Counted from the first letter of the stretch, positions 13,839 through 21,508 are shown. The stretch: DNA of 24,814 bases from RGIG3009 sp045578425 (GCA_045578425.1 JAZNKF010000018.1:1-24814); one strand, 5' to 3'. Program-made: numbers and translations. The notes: a model not told the origin generated them from the sequence alone.

Positions 13839-14933
13839 ATGGATTTTCAGGAAATTGCCTCGCATTTTGGGATTACGGATCCTATTTTGTCGGCAGAAGA
13901 AATCCATTCCGGAAACATTAACCGCACGTATTTGGTAACGGTGAAGCATCCGGAGGAGGAACGGGAATACATTTTCCAACGCATTAACACCTTTGTCTTT
14001 ACACAACCGGAACTGGTGATGAGTAATATTTTGAAAGTCACCGAACATATTAAGCAAAAATTGATGGCGGCAGACGGCACGTATGCTCGTCGTGTATTAT
14101 CGTTTTTAACCACGCCGGACGGCATTCCTTTCTATTACACCGCCAGCACCAAACACGTTTGGCGCGCATACGATTACATTGCCAACGCAACGGCATACAA
14201 CATGGTGCAAACCCCCGAACAATTTTACGAAGCGGGACATTCTTTCGGCGAGTTCCAAGGTTGGCTTTCGGATTTTCCGGCGCAAACATTGGCAGAAATT
14301 ATTCCGAATTTCCACCATACTCCCAAGCGGTTCCAAACCTTTCGCGAGGCGGTAACAGCAGACAAAGCCGGCCGTCGTGCCGAAGTGGCGGAGGAAATTG
14401 AGTTTTTGCTCAACCACGAAAAAGAATGCGGTACGTTGATTGAAGCGTTGGAATCCGGTGAAATTCCGTATCGTGTGACGCACAACGATACCAAAATTAA
14501 CAACATTTTGTTTGATGAAGAAACAAACAAAGGCATTTGCGTGATCGATTTGGATACCGTTATGCCGGGGTCTTCGTTGTTCGATTTTGGCGATGCGGTA
14601 CGGTACGGTGCTTCTACGGCGCTGGAAGATGAACGTGACCTTTCGAAAGTTTCTATCAGTTTGCCGCTTTACGAGCAGTTTACCAAAGGTTTTTTGGAAG
14701 GTGCCGGCGGATTACTGACTGAAAAAGAAGTGGAATTGTTGCCGTACAGTGTTAAAATCATGGCGTTGGAACTGGCCTCTCGCTTTTTGGCAGACTATTT
14801 GGACGGCGACGTGTATTTCAAAACCACTTGCGCTGACCACAACTTGGTACGGGCGCGCACGCAAATTCAGTTGGCAAAAGACATTGAAGCCAAGTGGGAT
14901 AAATTGTGTGAAATTACGGCGGCTTGCCGATAA
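13839..14933 (+). CDS. Phosphotransferase of the APH/choline-kinase fold, N-acetylhexosamine 1-kinase-like
   Basis: A 364-residue kinase of the aminoglycoside phosphotransferase/choline kinase fold. The N lobe begins with the SGNINRTYLV strand pair (nucleotide loop). The catalytic loop is THNDTKINNILF (214-225, D217 base, N222), followed by CVIDLDTVMPGS (234-245, D237 and D239 for magnesium) and FDFGDAVRYGAS. The HNDTK/DLDTVMPG pattern resembles NahK, which phosphorylates GlcNAc/GalNAc at C1 in salvage of mucin or milk glycans. No partner genes of that pathway are nearby, so the substrate is uncertain. The ATG at 13839 has AAGAGGG upstream; a TTG at 13818 is too close to the transcription start. 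Monocistronic: own promoter, terminator at 14944. No signal peptide, so cytosolic. Confidence 0.8.
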   Translation: MDFQEIASHFGITDPILSAEEIHSGNINRTYLVTVKHPEEEREYIFQRINTFVFTQPELVMSNILKVTEHIKQKLMAADGTYARRVLSFLTTPDGIPFYYTASTKHVWRAYDYIANATAYNMVQTPEQFYEAGHSFGEFQGWLSDFPAQTLAEIIPNFHHTPKRFQTFREAVTADKAGRRAEVAEEIEFLLNHEKECGTLIEALESGEIPYRVTHNDTKINNILFDEETNKGICVIDLDTVMPGSSLFDFGDAVRYGASTALEDERDLSKVSISLPLYEQFTKGFLEGAGGLLTEKEVELLPYSVKIMALELASRFLADYLDGDVYFKTTCADHNLVRARTQIQLAKDIEAKWDKLCEITAACR

Positions 14934-14943
14934 CAAAACAGAC

Positions 14944-14978
14944 AAAGTAGGCACAGGAAATCCTGTGCCTACTTTTTT
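14944..14978 (+). terminator. Intrinsic terminator after the sugar kinase
   Basis: Perfect 15-nt arms (14944-14958 and 14961-14975) with core GTAGGCACAGGA and a T6 tail. Seven bases after it the next promoter begins. Confidence 0.92.
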
Positions 14979-14984
14979 GCCCCC

Positions 14985-15013
14985 TTTACAGAAAACCATA
15001 AAAAAGGTATAAT
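14985..15013 (+). promoter_or_regulatory. mtaB: Promoter of mtaB
   Basis: TTTACA (14985-14990), 17-nt spacer, TATAAT (15008-15013). The -10 box contains the upstream in-frame ATG at 15012, which therefore cannot be the translation start. Confidence 0.85.
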
Positions 15014-15044
15014 GCAAAAGACCTTTATTACTAAGGAGAATGGT

Positions 15045-16337
15045 ATGAACGCCTATTTTTACACCATGGGTTGTAAAGTGAATCAATATGAAACGAGGGC
15101 AATGCGCCAAGCGCTGGAAGCCGAGGGGTTTGGGACGTTTGAATTGTCGGCAAACCAAGCCGATGTCGGCGAAGCTGCCATTGTTATCAATTCCTGCACC
15201 GTCACGGGCGAAAGCGACCGCAAATTGCGTAAATTGTTGCGCCGTTTACGGCGCCAACACCCACAAGCGGTGATGGTACTGACAGGGTGTTTGCCGCAAG
15301 CGTTTCCCGAACAAGCAAAGGGATTGTCCGAAGCGGATATTGTACTGGGTAACGCCAATCGTGCCGACTTGCCGAGTCGGCTGCGTGGATTTTATACAAA
15401 TCGTCAGCGCGTGGTGGAAGTGGTACCACACGACACACGGTATGACACGCCTGTTATTCACGATTTTGAGGGGCGCACGCGCGCGTTTGTGAAAATTGAA
15501 GACGGGTGTAATCGCTTTTGCTCATATTGCATTATTCCGTATGCTCGCGGACGGGTGCGGTCAAAACCGTTAGAGGTTTTAAAAAAAGAGGTAAGCGAAC
15601 TTGCCCAAAAGGGATACCGTGAAGTGGTGTTGGTGGGCATTAACTTGACCGCATATGGACAAGATTGCGGATTGTGTATTGCGGATGCGGTGGAATGCGT
15701 ATGCAATGTTGAGGGGGTTTATCGCGTGAGATTGGGCTCGATTGAGCCGGACCATCTGACCGATGCGCTCATTGCGCGTCTAGCGGCGTGCGAAAAATTG
15801 TGCCCGCAATTCCACGTGGCCTTGCAAAGCGGGTGCGATGCTACGTTAAAGCGCATGAACCGCCACTATACCACCGCCGAATTCCGTGAAGTGTGTGAGA
15901 AACTGCGGCAAGCGTTCCCGTGTGCGGCGCTGACTACCGACATTATGGTGGGATTCCCCGGTGAAACCAACGAAGAATTTGAACAGTCGCTTAATTTTGC
16001 TGAAAGTGTTGGGTTTTCACGTATTCATTGTTTTCCCTATTCCCCGCGTGAGGGGACACCCGCGGCAAAGGTGGGGGGACAAGTGCCGCAAGGCGAAAAA
16101 AACCGTCGCAACCGGTTGATGATTGAAATGGGCGAGCGCTGCCGCGATGCGTATGCGCAAGCCTTGGTGGGCAAAACGGTGGAAGTGTTACCGGAAAGCG
16201 TTTGCGAAAACGGCCGGCGCGAAGGGTATACCGATACATACGTGCCGGTACTTTCGAATGCCACCGAGGAAGGGGTACCCGTGAAAGTATATATCGACTG
16301 TCAAAAAGATGGTGTGTGTTACGGAAAAGTGCAATAA
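15045..16337 (+). CDS. mtaB: tRNA (t6A37) methylthiotransferase MtaB
   Basis: A 430-residue radical-SAM methylthiotransferase of the MiaB/RimO family that thiomethylates t6A at position 37 of ANN-decoding tRNAs. N-terminal UPF0004 domain with cluster cysteines C10 (YTMGCKVNQYE), C51 (INSCTVT) and C82 (TGCLPQ). The radical SAM motif CNRFCSYC gives C155, C159 and C162. The radical SAM barrel runs to about 350 (RLGSIEP, FHVALQSGC, TTDIMVGFPGET, FPYSPREGT), and a C-terminal TRAM domain follows (~375-430). The CKVNQYET start and GSIEP motif fit the MtaB/YqeV branch better than MiaB. AAGGAGA precedes the ATG at 15045. Monocistronic. The hairpin at 16345 ends it weakly in this direction. Confidence 0.94.
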   Translation: MNAYFYTMGCKVNQYETRAMRQALEAEGFGTFELSANQADVGEAAIVINSCTVTGESDRKLRKLLRRLRRQHPQAVMVLTGCLPQAFPEQAKGLSEADIVLGNANRADLPSRLRGFYTNRQRVVEVVPHDTRYDTPVIHDFEGRTRAFVKIEDGCNRFCSYCIIPYARGRVRSKPLEVLKKEVSELAQKGYREVVLVGINLTAYGQDCGLCIADAVECVCNVEGVYRVRLGSIEPDHLTDALIARLAACEKLCPQFHVALQSGCDATLKRMNRHYTTAEFREVCEKLRQAFPCAALTTDIMVGFPGETNEEFEQSLNFAESVGFSRIHCFPYSPREGTPAAKVGGQVPQGEKNRRNRLMIEMGERCRDAYAQALVGKTVEVLPESVCENGRREGYTDTYVPVLSNATEEGVPVKVYIDCQKDGVCYGKVQ

Positions 16338-16344
16338 ATCAAAA

Positions 16345-16374
16345 ACGCGGGAATCGAATTTTCGATTCCCGCGT
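16345..16374. terminator. Terminator between mtaB and the TSCPD gene
   Basis: Perfect 14-nt arms (ACGCGGGAATCGAA and its complement) with loop TT. The U-tract is better on the minus strand (TTTTTG), so it mainly ends the PHP-TSCPD operon, and on the plus strand probably mtaB. Confidence 0.82.
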
Positions 16375-16378
16375 AGTT

Positions 16379-16627
16379 TTATTTGTTAAGGGCTTCTTGT
16401 AAAGCTTTTGCCAGTTGGTCGGGACAAGAGGTGGGTTTGAACCCGCAACGAATGCCCGCAAGACGGCGAACTGCCTCGGCGGCGTCCATGCCCTCGACCA
16501 AGGCAGCAATGCCTTTGGTGTTGCCATTACAACCGCCTTCAAAGCGCACGTTGTGAACGGTGTTGTCGATGATTTCAAAAGTGATGGAGCGTGAGCAAAC
16601 CCCACGCGTTTGATAGCGGTGTTCCAT
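16379..16627 (-). CDS. Small TSCPD-domain protein (TIGR03905-type)
   Basis: An 82-residue protein consisting of a TSCPD domain, a module named after its C-terminal motif (TSCPD at 66-70) and also found at the end of some ribonucleotide reductases. Conserved parts: GVCSRSITFEI, NVRFEGGCNGNTKGIAALVEGM, and LAGIRCGFKPTSCPDQLAKAL. Four cysteines (C11, C33, C61, C68) could bind a metal; function is unknown. The ATG at 16627 is only 4 nt past the PHP gene stop, and its AGGAAAGG site lies in the end of that gene, so the two are translationally coupled. The longer frame to 16681 would overlap the PHP gene without a good site. Confidence 0.87.
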   Translation of the reverse strand: MEHRYQTRGVCSRSITFEIIDNTVHNVRFEGGCNGNTKGIAALVEGMDAAEAVRRLAGIRCGFKPTSCPDQLAKALQEALNK

Positions 16628-16631
16628 GGTG

Positions 16632-17489
16632 TTAACCCTTTCCTGTGCGAGCGGCACGCGCTTTGCGTTCTTTGTAGGCAATTAAATTATCGGCGCAGTC
16701 ATCGGGTACAGCAACCGAACCGAGAGGCCGAATGGTTGAGCCGTACATGCCGTGAAAATCCGAGCCGCCCGTGGTGACCAAGGCGTTATCTTTGGCAAAC
16801 TGCAACAATTTTTCGGTTTGTTCCTCGGTGTGTTTGGGATGCCAAACTTCCACACCGTCCAAACCGAGTGCAACAAGTTCTTCTAACAGTTCTTCGCTAT
16901 GGTAAACGGGGGGATGTGCGAGCACGGCAATGCCGCCCGCTTCGTGAATGGCGGCGAGCACGTCGCGTGTGTCGGGGTAGTCAATCTCCACCCTGGCACA
17001 ACCGCCGTCGCGGGAAAACAGTTTTTGGTAAACGTCGCCGTAAAAGGAGTCGGCATAGCCCGCATCAATCAGTGCGTGCATGATATGTTGTTTGTAAATG
17101 TTATTGCTGCCTGTAGAACATTTGACAACCAGTTCCGAGGTGATAGGATAATACCGCATGACTTTGCGCACCATTTCGAGCCCCGCAGCACGGCGCTTTT
17201 CGCCGATGCGATGGCACAAGCCCTCCAAACGGTCGGGAAAATCGCACAAATAGCAAAGCAAATGAGCGCGCCTGCCGCGAGCGGTATCGATGGTGGAAAG
17301 CTCCACCCCATGAATCACACGAATGTCGTGGCGTTTGCCGACAATCACAGCGCGGGTGGCGCCGGCAGTGGTGTCGTGGTCGGTAACGGATATGGCAGAA
17401 AGGCCGCGCCGCTTGGCGATGCCGATAAGTTCTTCAATGCCTAATGAGCCGTCGGAAATTTTGGTGTGACAGTGTAAATCGCTTGCCAA
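16632..17489 (-). CDS. PHP-domain phosphoesterase (TrpH/YciV/RNase AM type)
   Basis: A 285-residue PHP-family metallo-phosphoesterase. Metal-binding motifs in order: DLHCHT (D4, H6, H8), SDG (D13), TDHDT (D37-D39), GVELST (E63), AHPPVYH (H192), VWHPKH (H217) and GSDFHG (D244, H246). Related enzymes hydrolyse 3',5'-nucleoside bisphosphates or trim RNA 5' ends; the substrate here is inferred from family only. An inserted helical segment at ~85-165 is normal for this branch. The start is TTG at 17489, preceded by AGGAGGG with 8-nt spacing; no better start is available. First gene of a two-gene operon with the TSCPD protein, expressed from 17545-17573. Confidence 0.9.
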   Translation of the reverse strand: MASDLHCHTKISDGSLGIEELIGIAKRRGLSAISVTDHDTTAGATRAVIVGKRHDIRVIHGVELSTIDTARGRRAHLLCYLCDFPDRLEGLCHRIGEKRRAAGLEMVRKVMRYYPITSELVVKCSTGSNNIYKQHIMHALIDAGYADSFYGDVYQKLFSRDGGCARVEIDYPDTRDVLAAIHEAGGIAVLAHPPVYHSEELLEELVALGLDGVEVWHPKHTEEQTEKLLQFAKDNALVTTGGSDFHGMYGSTIRPLGSVAVPDDCADNLIAYKERKARAARTGKG

Positions 17490-17523
17490 GACTGAGCCCT
17501 CCTATGGATACAAAAGCCGAAAA

Positions 17524-17544
17524 AAACACGTTTCTAACGTGTTT
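17524..17544. promoter_or_regulatory. Inverted repeat at the start point of the PHP operon
   Basis: Perfect 9-nt arms AAACACGTT / AACGTGTTT around TCT. It follows the -10 box directly and spans the predicted start point of the leftward transcript, an ideal repressor position. It could also be a 5' hairpin in the RNA. No regulator gene is adjacent. Confidence 0.55.
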
Positions 17545-17573
17545 AGTATACTACTTTTTGGCAAAAAACGCAA
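17545..17573 (-). promoter_or_regulatory. Promoter of the PHP-TSCPD operon
   Basis: On the minus strand: TTGCGT (17568-17573), 17-nt spacer, TATACT (17545-17550). The -35 is imperfect, the -10 good. Confidence 0.65.
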
Positions 17574-17633
17574 GGCGTTTTGACAAAAAATACGCAAAAA
17601 AACAGGAGATTCCCTTAGCTTGATGAGTTTTTC

Positions 17634-17662
17634 TTGTAAAAAGGAGAGCGGTGTGCTACAAT
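17634..17662 (+). promoter_or_regulatory. mgtE: Promoter of mgtE
   Basis: TTGTAA (17634-17639), 17-nt spacer, TACAAT (17657-17662). RNA would start near 17669, leaving a leader of under 60 nt. That is too short for a magnesium (M-box) riboswitch, and none is visible. Confidence 0.65.
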
Positions 17663-17725
17663 CAAAAAGAAACGGTTACTCTTGAAAGAATGGGAACTCT
17701 ATTTTCAAGAAAAGGAGGTTGCTGT

Positions 17726-19096
17726 ATGATTCACGCATGGGAAGAGCAAAAAGAAATACTAAAAGATTTGCTGAACGAGCGTCGGTTTCAAGCGGCACGG
17801 GGTGTCTTGCTGGAAATGAATGCGGTGGATATTGCCGCCTTGTTGGATGCGTTGGAAGAGGAACAGCAACCGCTTGCGTATCGGTTATTGCCCAAAGAAA
17901 CGGCTGCCGATGCGTTTGCCGAGTTGGAAAGTGAAACGCAAGAAACCTTGATTCAGGCGTTTACCGAACGCGAAATCAAGGCAATTATGGAAGATTTATA
18001 TACCGATGACGTGGCGGATTTGTTGGAAGAAATGCCTGCCAGCGTAACAAAACGATTGTTGCGTGCGGCTTCTGCCGAAAAGCGCAGCGAGATAAATCAA
18101 TTGTTACAATATCCCGAAGACAGTGCCGGCAGTGTGATGGCGACCGAGTTGGTTGACCTGAAAGCGGGGATGACGGTTGCCGAAGCGTTTGCATATATTC
18201 GCAAACACGGTCCCGACACCGAAGCGATTTACACCTGCTACGTTACCGACGACCGACGGCAGTTGCGCGGTGTTGTTTCGGTTAAAGAATTGTTGTTGGC
18301 ACGGGAAAAAGACAGTGTCGGCGATTTGATGGATACCCATGTGTTATCGGTTTCTACGTTGGAGGACCAAGAAAACGTGGCGCAAGTGTTTGCGCGGTAC
18401 GATTTGTTGGCGTTGCCCGTGGTGGACAGTGAGCAGCGTCTGGTAGGTGTGATAACGGTTGACGACGTGGTGGATATTTTGCAAGAAGAAGCCACCGAAA
18501 CGGTGGAAAAAATGGCGGCTATCACCCCGACTGACAAGCCATATTTGCGCACGGGCGTGTGGGCAACGTTTGGCAAACGGATTCCGTGGCTTTTGCTGCT
18601 GATGCTTTCTTCTACGTTTACCGGTGTGGTGATGACGGCGTTTGAAAGCACGTTGATGGCATCGGTGGTGCTGACGGCGTTTATTCCCATGTTGATGGGT
18701 ACCGGTGGTAACAGCGGCAGTCAGGCGTCGGTTACGATTATTCGCGGTTTGGCGCTGGGGGACATTCGGTTTCGCGATGCGCTTCGGGTGCTTTCCAAAG
18801 AACTGCGCGTGGCTTTTTTATGTGGTGTGGTGTTGGCGGCGGTAAACTTCTTGAAAATGCTGCTGGTGGACCGCCTGCTGATGGGTTTAGCAGTCAGTAC
18901 CGGAGAAGCACTGGTTATTGCCGCCACCCTTTTGGCAACAGTGATGATTGCCAAAGCGGTGGGCGGATTGTTGCCGTTGTTGGCAAAGCGTGTCGGGTTT
19001 GACCCTGCCGTGATGGCAAGCCCGTTTATTACCACCATTGTTGACGTGTTATCGCTTTTGGTCTATTTTGGGTTTGCGAATTGGATTTTGTATTGA
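17726..19096 (+). CDS. mgtE: Magnesium transporter MgtE
   Basis: A 456-residue MgtE, a dimeric magnesium channel gated by cytosolic magnesium. An N-terminal helical MgtE_N domain (about 1-130) is followed by two CBS domains (about 137-260), then a connecting helix and five membrane helices (about 283-456). The conserved pore motif PMLMGTGGNSGSQ is at 321-333 and the ion-binding Asp of the last helix region is D440 (FITTIVDVLSLLVYFG), matching D432 of the Thermus protein. AAGGAGG is 8 nt before the ATG at 17726; the frame opens earlier (17651), but that lies upstream of the -10 box. The stop overlaps the -35 box of the ribU promoter. No separate terminator is visible. Confidence 0.96.
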   Translation: MIHAWEEQKEILKDLLNERRFQAARGVLLEMNAVDIAALLDALEEEQQPLAYRLLPKETAADAFAELESETQETLIQAFTEREIKAIMEDLYTDDVADLLEEMPASVTKRLLRAASAEKRSEINQLLQYPEDSAGSVMATELVDLKAGMTVAEAFAYIRKHGPDTEAIYTCYVTDDRRQLRGVVSVKELLLAREKDSVGDLMDTHVLSVSTLEDQENVAQVFARYDLLALPVVDSEQRLVGVITVDDVVDILQEEATETVEKMAAITPTDKPYLRTGVWATFGKRIPWLLLLMLSSTFTGVVMTAFESTLMASVVLTAFIPMLMGTGGNSGSQASVTIIRGLALGDIRFRDALRVLSKELRVAFLCGVVLAAVNFLKMLLVDRLLMGLAVSTGEALVIAATLLATVMIAKAVGGLLPLLAKRVGFDPAVMASPFITTIVDVLSLLVYFGFANWILY

Positions 19097-19121
19097 CAAG
19101 ACGATGTAATCTTTTTATAAT
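19093..19121 (+). promoter_or_regulatory. ribU: Promoter of the FMN riboswitch-ribU unit
   Basis: TTGACA (19093-19098), 17-nt spacer, TATAAT (19116-19121). Fully consensus. Its -35 overlaps the last codon and stop of mgtE. Confidence 0.9.
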
Positions 19122-19130
19122 GATGAAAGA

Positions 19131-19239
<109 letters not shown>

Positions 19240-19256
19240 GGTTTTAGGAACTGATA

Positions 19257-19297
19257 AACCGCCCCACAAGAAAACCTTGTGGGGCGGTTCTTTTTTT
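19257..19297 (+). terminator. Riboswitch-controlled terminator upstream of ribU
   Basis: Perfect 14-nt arms (AACCGCCCCACAAG, 19257-19270, and 19276-19289) with loop AAAAC and a T7 tail at 19291-19297, between the aptamer and ribU. It is the expression platform. CCGCCCC in its 5' arm is complementary to GGGGCGG in the aptamer, a possible antiterminator. Confidence 0.93.
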
Positions 19298-19311
19298 GAG
19301 GAGGATGTTAC

Positions 19312-19968
19312 ATGACCAAGCAAAAAAAAATTGACACAAAACAACTGGTGGTGTTGGCTTTGATGGCGGCGCTCGCCTATGCGGCGGTGGCGTTGTTTCG
19401 TATTCCGGTGGTGCAGTTTTTAAAATACGAGCCAAAAGACTGTATTCTGGCGATTGCCGGTATGTTGTACGGCCCGTTGCCTGCACTTTTAGTGACGGTG
19501 GTGGTGTCGCTTGTTGAAATGGTTACCATCAGCACCACCGGTATTATCGGTTTGGTCATGAACATAGTATCTTCCGGCTTATTTGTGTGTACGGCGGCGT
19601 GGATATATCAAAAAAACCGCACACTTCGCGGGGCGCTTTGGGGTTTAATCCTCGGTGCACTGCTCATGACGGGTGGAATGGTGCTGTGGAACTGGTTGAT
19701 TACCCCTTTGTATATGAGCGTGCCGCGCCAGGCGGTGGTGGAAATGCTGCTTCCCGTTTTTTTGCCGTTTAACGCACTCAAATCCGGACTGAATGCGGCA
19801 CTGACTGTTTTGCTGTATAAATCGGTGGTTACCGTGCTGCGCAAAGCACATTTAACTCCCGCGCGCGAGACGGCCGCGCCGCAACAAAACCAGCGGCACA
19901 GTTGGGTTATCGGTGCGGTGGTACTGGTGGTTCTGGCGACGGTGTTGGTGCTGTGGCGGGTGTTGTAG
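19312..19968 (+). CDS. ribU: Riboflavin ECF transporter substrate-binding subunit RibU
   Basis: A 218-residue membrane protein, the S component that captures riboflavin and docks on the shared EcfAA'T module (not in this window). The N-terminal KQLVVLALMAALAYAAVALFR helix, the YEPKDCILAIAGMLYGP motif and the late FLPFNALKSGLNAALTVLLYKSV segment are RibU signatures. After the usual six-helix core it continues with a polar linker (~178-194) and an extra hydrophobic helix at ~196-217, beyond the normal family end. GAGGAGG is 7-8 nt before the ATG. The FMN riboswitch upstream independently confirms the function. No clear terminator follows. Confidence 0.95.
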   Translation: MTKQKKIDTKQLVVLALMAALAYAAVALFRIPVVQFLKYEPKDCILAIAGMLYGPLPALLVTVVVSLVEMVTISTTGIIGLVMNIVSSGLFVCTAAWIYQKNRTLRGALWGLILGALLMTGGMVLWNWLITPLYMSVPRQAVVEMLLPVFLPFNALKSGLNAALTVLLYKSVVTVLRKAHLTPARETAAPQQNQRHSWVIGAVVLVVLATVLVLWRVL

Positions 19969-20044
19969 TCTTTGGCGGGGATACAGCAGTTTGGCGATTG
20001 TCCGGATAAATTTTTGTGGGGCGTTTATCTTTTTTAGGCATCAT
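19907..20044 (-). CDS. Small basic proline-rich protein, antisense to the ribU end
   Basis: A 45-residue reading frame. It starts MMPKKDKRPTKIY and ends in a Pro/Thr-rich tail. The support is an excellent ribosome binding site (AAGGAGG) directly upstream, 4 nt before the first and 7 nt before the second of two ATG codons. Its last 61 nt lie opposite the 3' end of ribU, in the part encoding ribU's extra helix, and the proline-rich tail may just reflect that strand. I found no convincing promoter for it and no recognisable family. It may be a real small protein, or a chance frame behind a chance AGGAGG. Confidence 0.42.
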   Translation of the reverse strand: MMPKKDKRPTKIYPDNRQTAVSPPKTTTPATAPTPSPEPPVPPHR

Positions 20045-20097
20045 ACGACCTCCTTTTTTCATAGTATCCGACAGATATGCCGAGAATATGCAAAAAA

Positions 20098-20124
20098 GCA
20101 TTGACAAAAGGGACTTTTCAATGC
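20098..20124. repeat. Inverted repeat inside the glnA promoter
   Basis: GCATTGA (20098-20104) and TCAATGC (20118-20124) form a perfect 7-nt inverted repeat lying over the -35 box and spacer of the glnA promoter, with a nested AAAAG / CTTTT. A repressor or a nitrogen regulator could bind here; it does not match the TGTNA-N7-TNACA GlnR/TnrA pattern. Confidence 0.5.
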
Positions 20125-20130
20125 GATAAT
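20101..20130 (+). promoter_or_regulatory. glnA: Promoter of glnA
   Basis: TTGACA (20101-20106), 18-nt spacer, GATAAT (20125-20130). The start codon of glnA follows about 37 nt after the predicted RNA start. Confidence 0.75.
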
Positions 20131-20173
20131 TATGACAATAAATTAAGGTTGTTTAAAGAAAAGAGGGTTTCCC

Positions 20174-21508
20174 ATGAGCAAGTATACCGCGGCAGATATT
20201 GCCCGCATTGTGGAAGAAGAACACGTAGAATTTATTCGGTTGCAATTTACCGATATTTTCGGCACGTTTAAAAATGTTGCGATTACTGCCAGTCAGTTAC
20301 AAAAAGCTTTGAACAACCAATGTATGTTCGACGGTTCTTCTATTGAAGGGTTCGTGCGGATTGAGGAATCGGATATGTTATTGTATCCCGATTACGACAG
20401 TTTTTTGATTTTTCCGTGGTATGATTCCGCTTGCAAAGAAGCGCGCCTGATTTGTGATGTTTGCAAACCCGATGGCACACCGTTTTCCGGTGACCCGCGC
20501 AGTTTGCTCAAAAAAGTGTTGGCAGAAGCCAAAGAAATGGGTTTTACCGCGTTTAACGTTGGCCCCGAATGCGAATTTTTCTTGTTTAACACGGACGAAG
20601 ACGGTCATCCCACCACCATCACCAAAGACCGCGGCGCGTATTTTGAACTTGGCCCAACCGACCGTGGCGAAAGTATCCGCCGCGAGATTTGTTTGGCGCT
20701 CGAGGACATGGGGTACGAAATTGAGGCTTCGCACCACGAAAATGCCAACGGACAACATGAAATTGATTTTAAGTATACCGATGCGTTAAGAGCGGCAGAC
20801 AACATTGCCACGTTTAAATTGGCGGTGAAAACCATTGCCGACAAGCACGGCATGTATGCCACCTTTATGCCCAAGCCTGTTTACGGCAAAGAGGGCAGCG
20901 GTATGCACATTAATATGTCGCTGATGAAAGACGGCGAAAACGCGTTTTATGATGTAAGCGACCCGTGCGGGCTCAGCAAAACGGCATATCATTTTATTGC
21001 CGGTTTGTTGGAGCATGCGCGCGGTTTGAGCGCGATTACCAATCCGCTTGTCAATTCCTACAAACGGTTGGTATCGGGTTATGAAGCACCGGTGTATATT
21101 GCGTGGTCGGCAAGTAATCGCAGTCCGCTTGTTCGCGTTCCTGCCAGCCGTGGCATGGCCACGCGCTTGGAATTGCGCAACCCTGACCCGTCTGCCAACC
21201 CGTATTTGGCGTTAGCGGTCTGCTTGGCCGCCGGGCTTGACGGTATTCGTCGCGAACTGATGCCGCCCGAAGCGGTGACAAACAATCTTTACAAGATGAC
21301 GGAAGAAGAATTGGAAGAAAAAGGTATTGCACAGTTGCCTGCCGATTTGGAAGAGGCGGTGTCTGCCATGAAAAAGGATGCCTTGATAAAAGATACTTTG
21401 GGTAAACATATTTTTTCCCGTTACGTATTACATAAAACCAAGGAATGGGAAGAATACAAAATGCAAGTTACCCGTTGGGAAATTGAACGTTATCTCGCAC
21501 GATATTAA
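20174..21508 (+). CDS. glnA: Glutamine synthetase type I (GSI-alpha)
   Basis: A 444-residue dodecameric enzyme making glutamine from glutamate, ammonia and ATP. Seen: FDGSSIEGF (52-60), metal ligands E132 and E134 (GPECEFFLF), HHENANGQHEID around 187-198, the GSGMHINMSL block (H245), the flap NSYKRLVSGYEAPV, and ASNRSPLVRVPASRG. Length and the lack of the adenylylation loop and inserted segment place it in the GSI-alpha (Bacillus) class, regulated by feedback rather than adenylylation. R62, used for feedback control in the B. subtilis enzyme, is present. AGAGGG precedes the ATG. The next gene starts 23 nt downstream and is probably co-transcribed. Confidence 0.98.
   Translation: MSKYTAADIARIVEEEHVEFIRLQFTDIFGTFKNVAITASQLQKALNNQCMFDGSSIEGFVRIEESDMLLYPDYDSFLIFPWYDSACKEARLICDVCKPDGTPFSGDPRSLLKKVLAEAKEMGFTAFNVGPECEFFLFNTDEDGHPTTITKDRGAYFELGPTDRGESIRREICLALEDMGYEIEASHHENANGQHEIDFKYTDALRAADNIATFKLAVKTIADKHGMYATFMPKPVYGKEGSGMHINMSLMKDGENAFYDVSDPCGLSKTAYHFIAGLLEHARGLSAITNPLVNSYKRLVSGYEAPVYIAWSASNRSPLVRVPASRGMATRLELRNPDPSANPYLALAVCLAAGLDGIRRELMPPEAVTNNLYKMTEEELEEKGIAQLPADLEEAVSAMKKDALIKDTLGKHIFSRYVLHKTKEWEEYKMQVTRWEIERYLARY

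Noticed and set aside
17575..17725. Magnesium (M-box) riboswitch upstream of mgtE
   Set aside because: The predicted leader is under 60 nt and contains no M-box-like conserved sequence or terminator.
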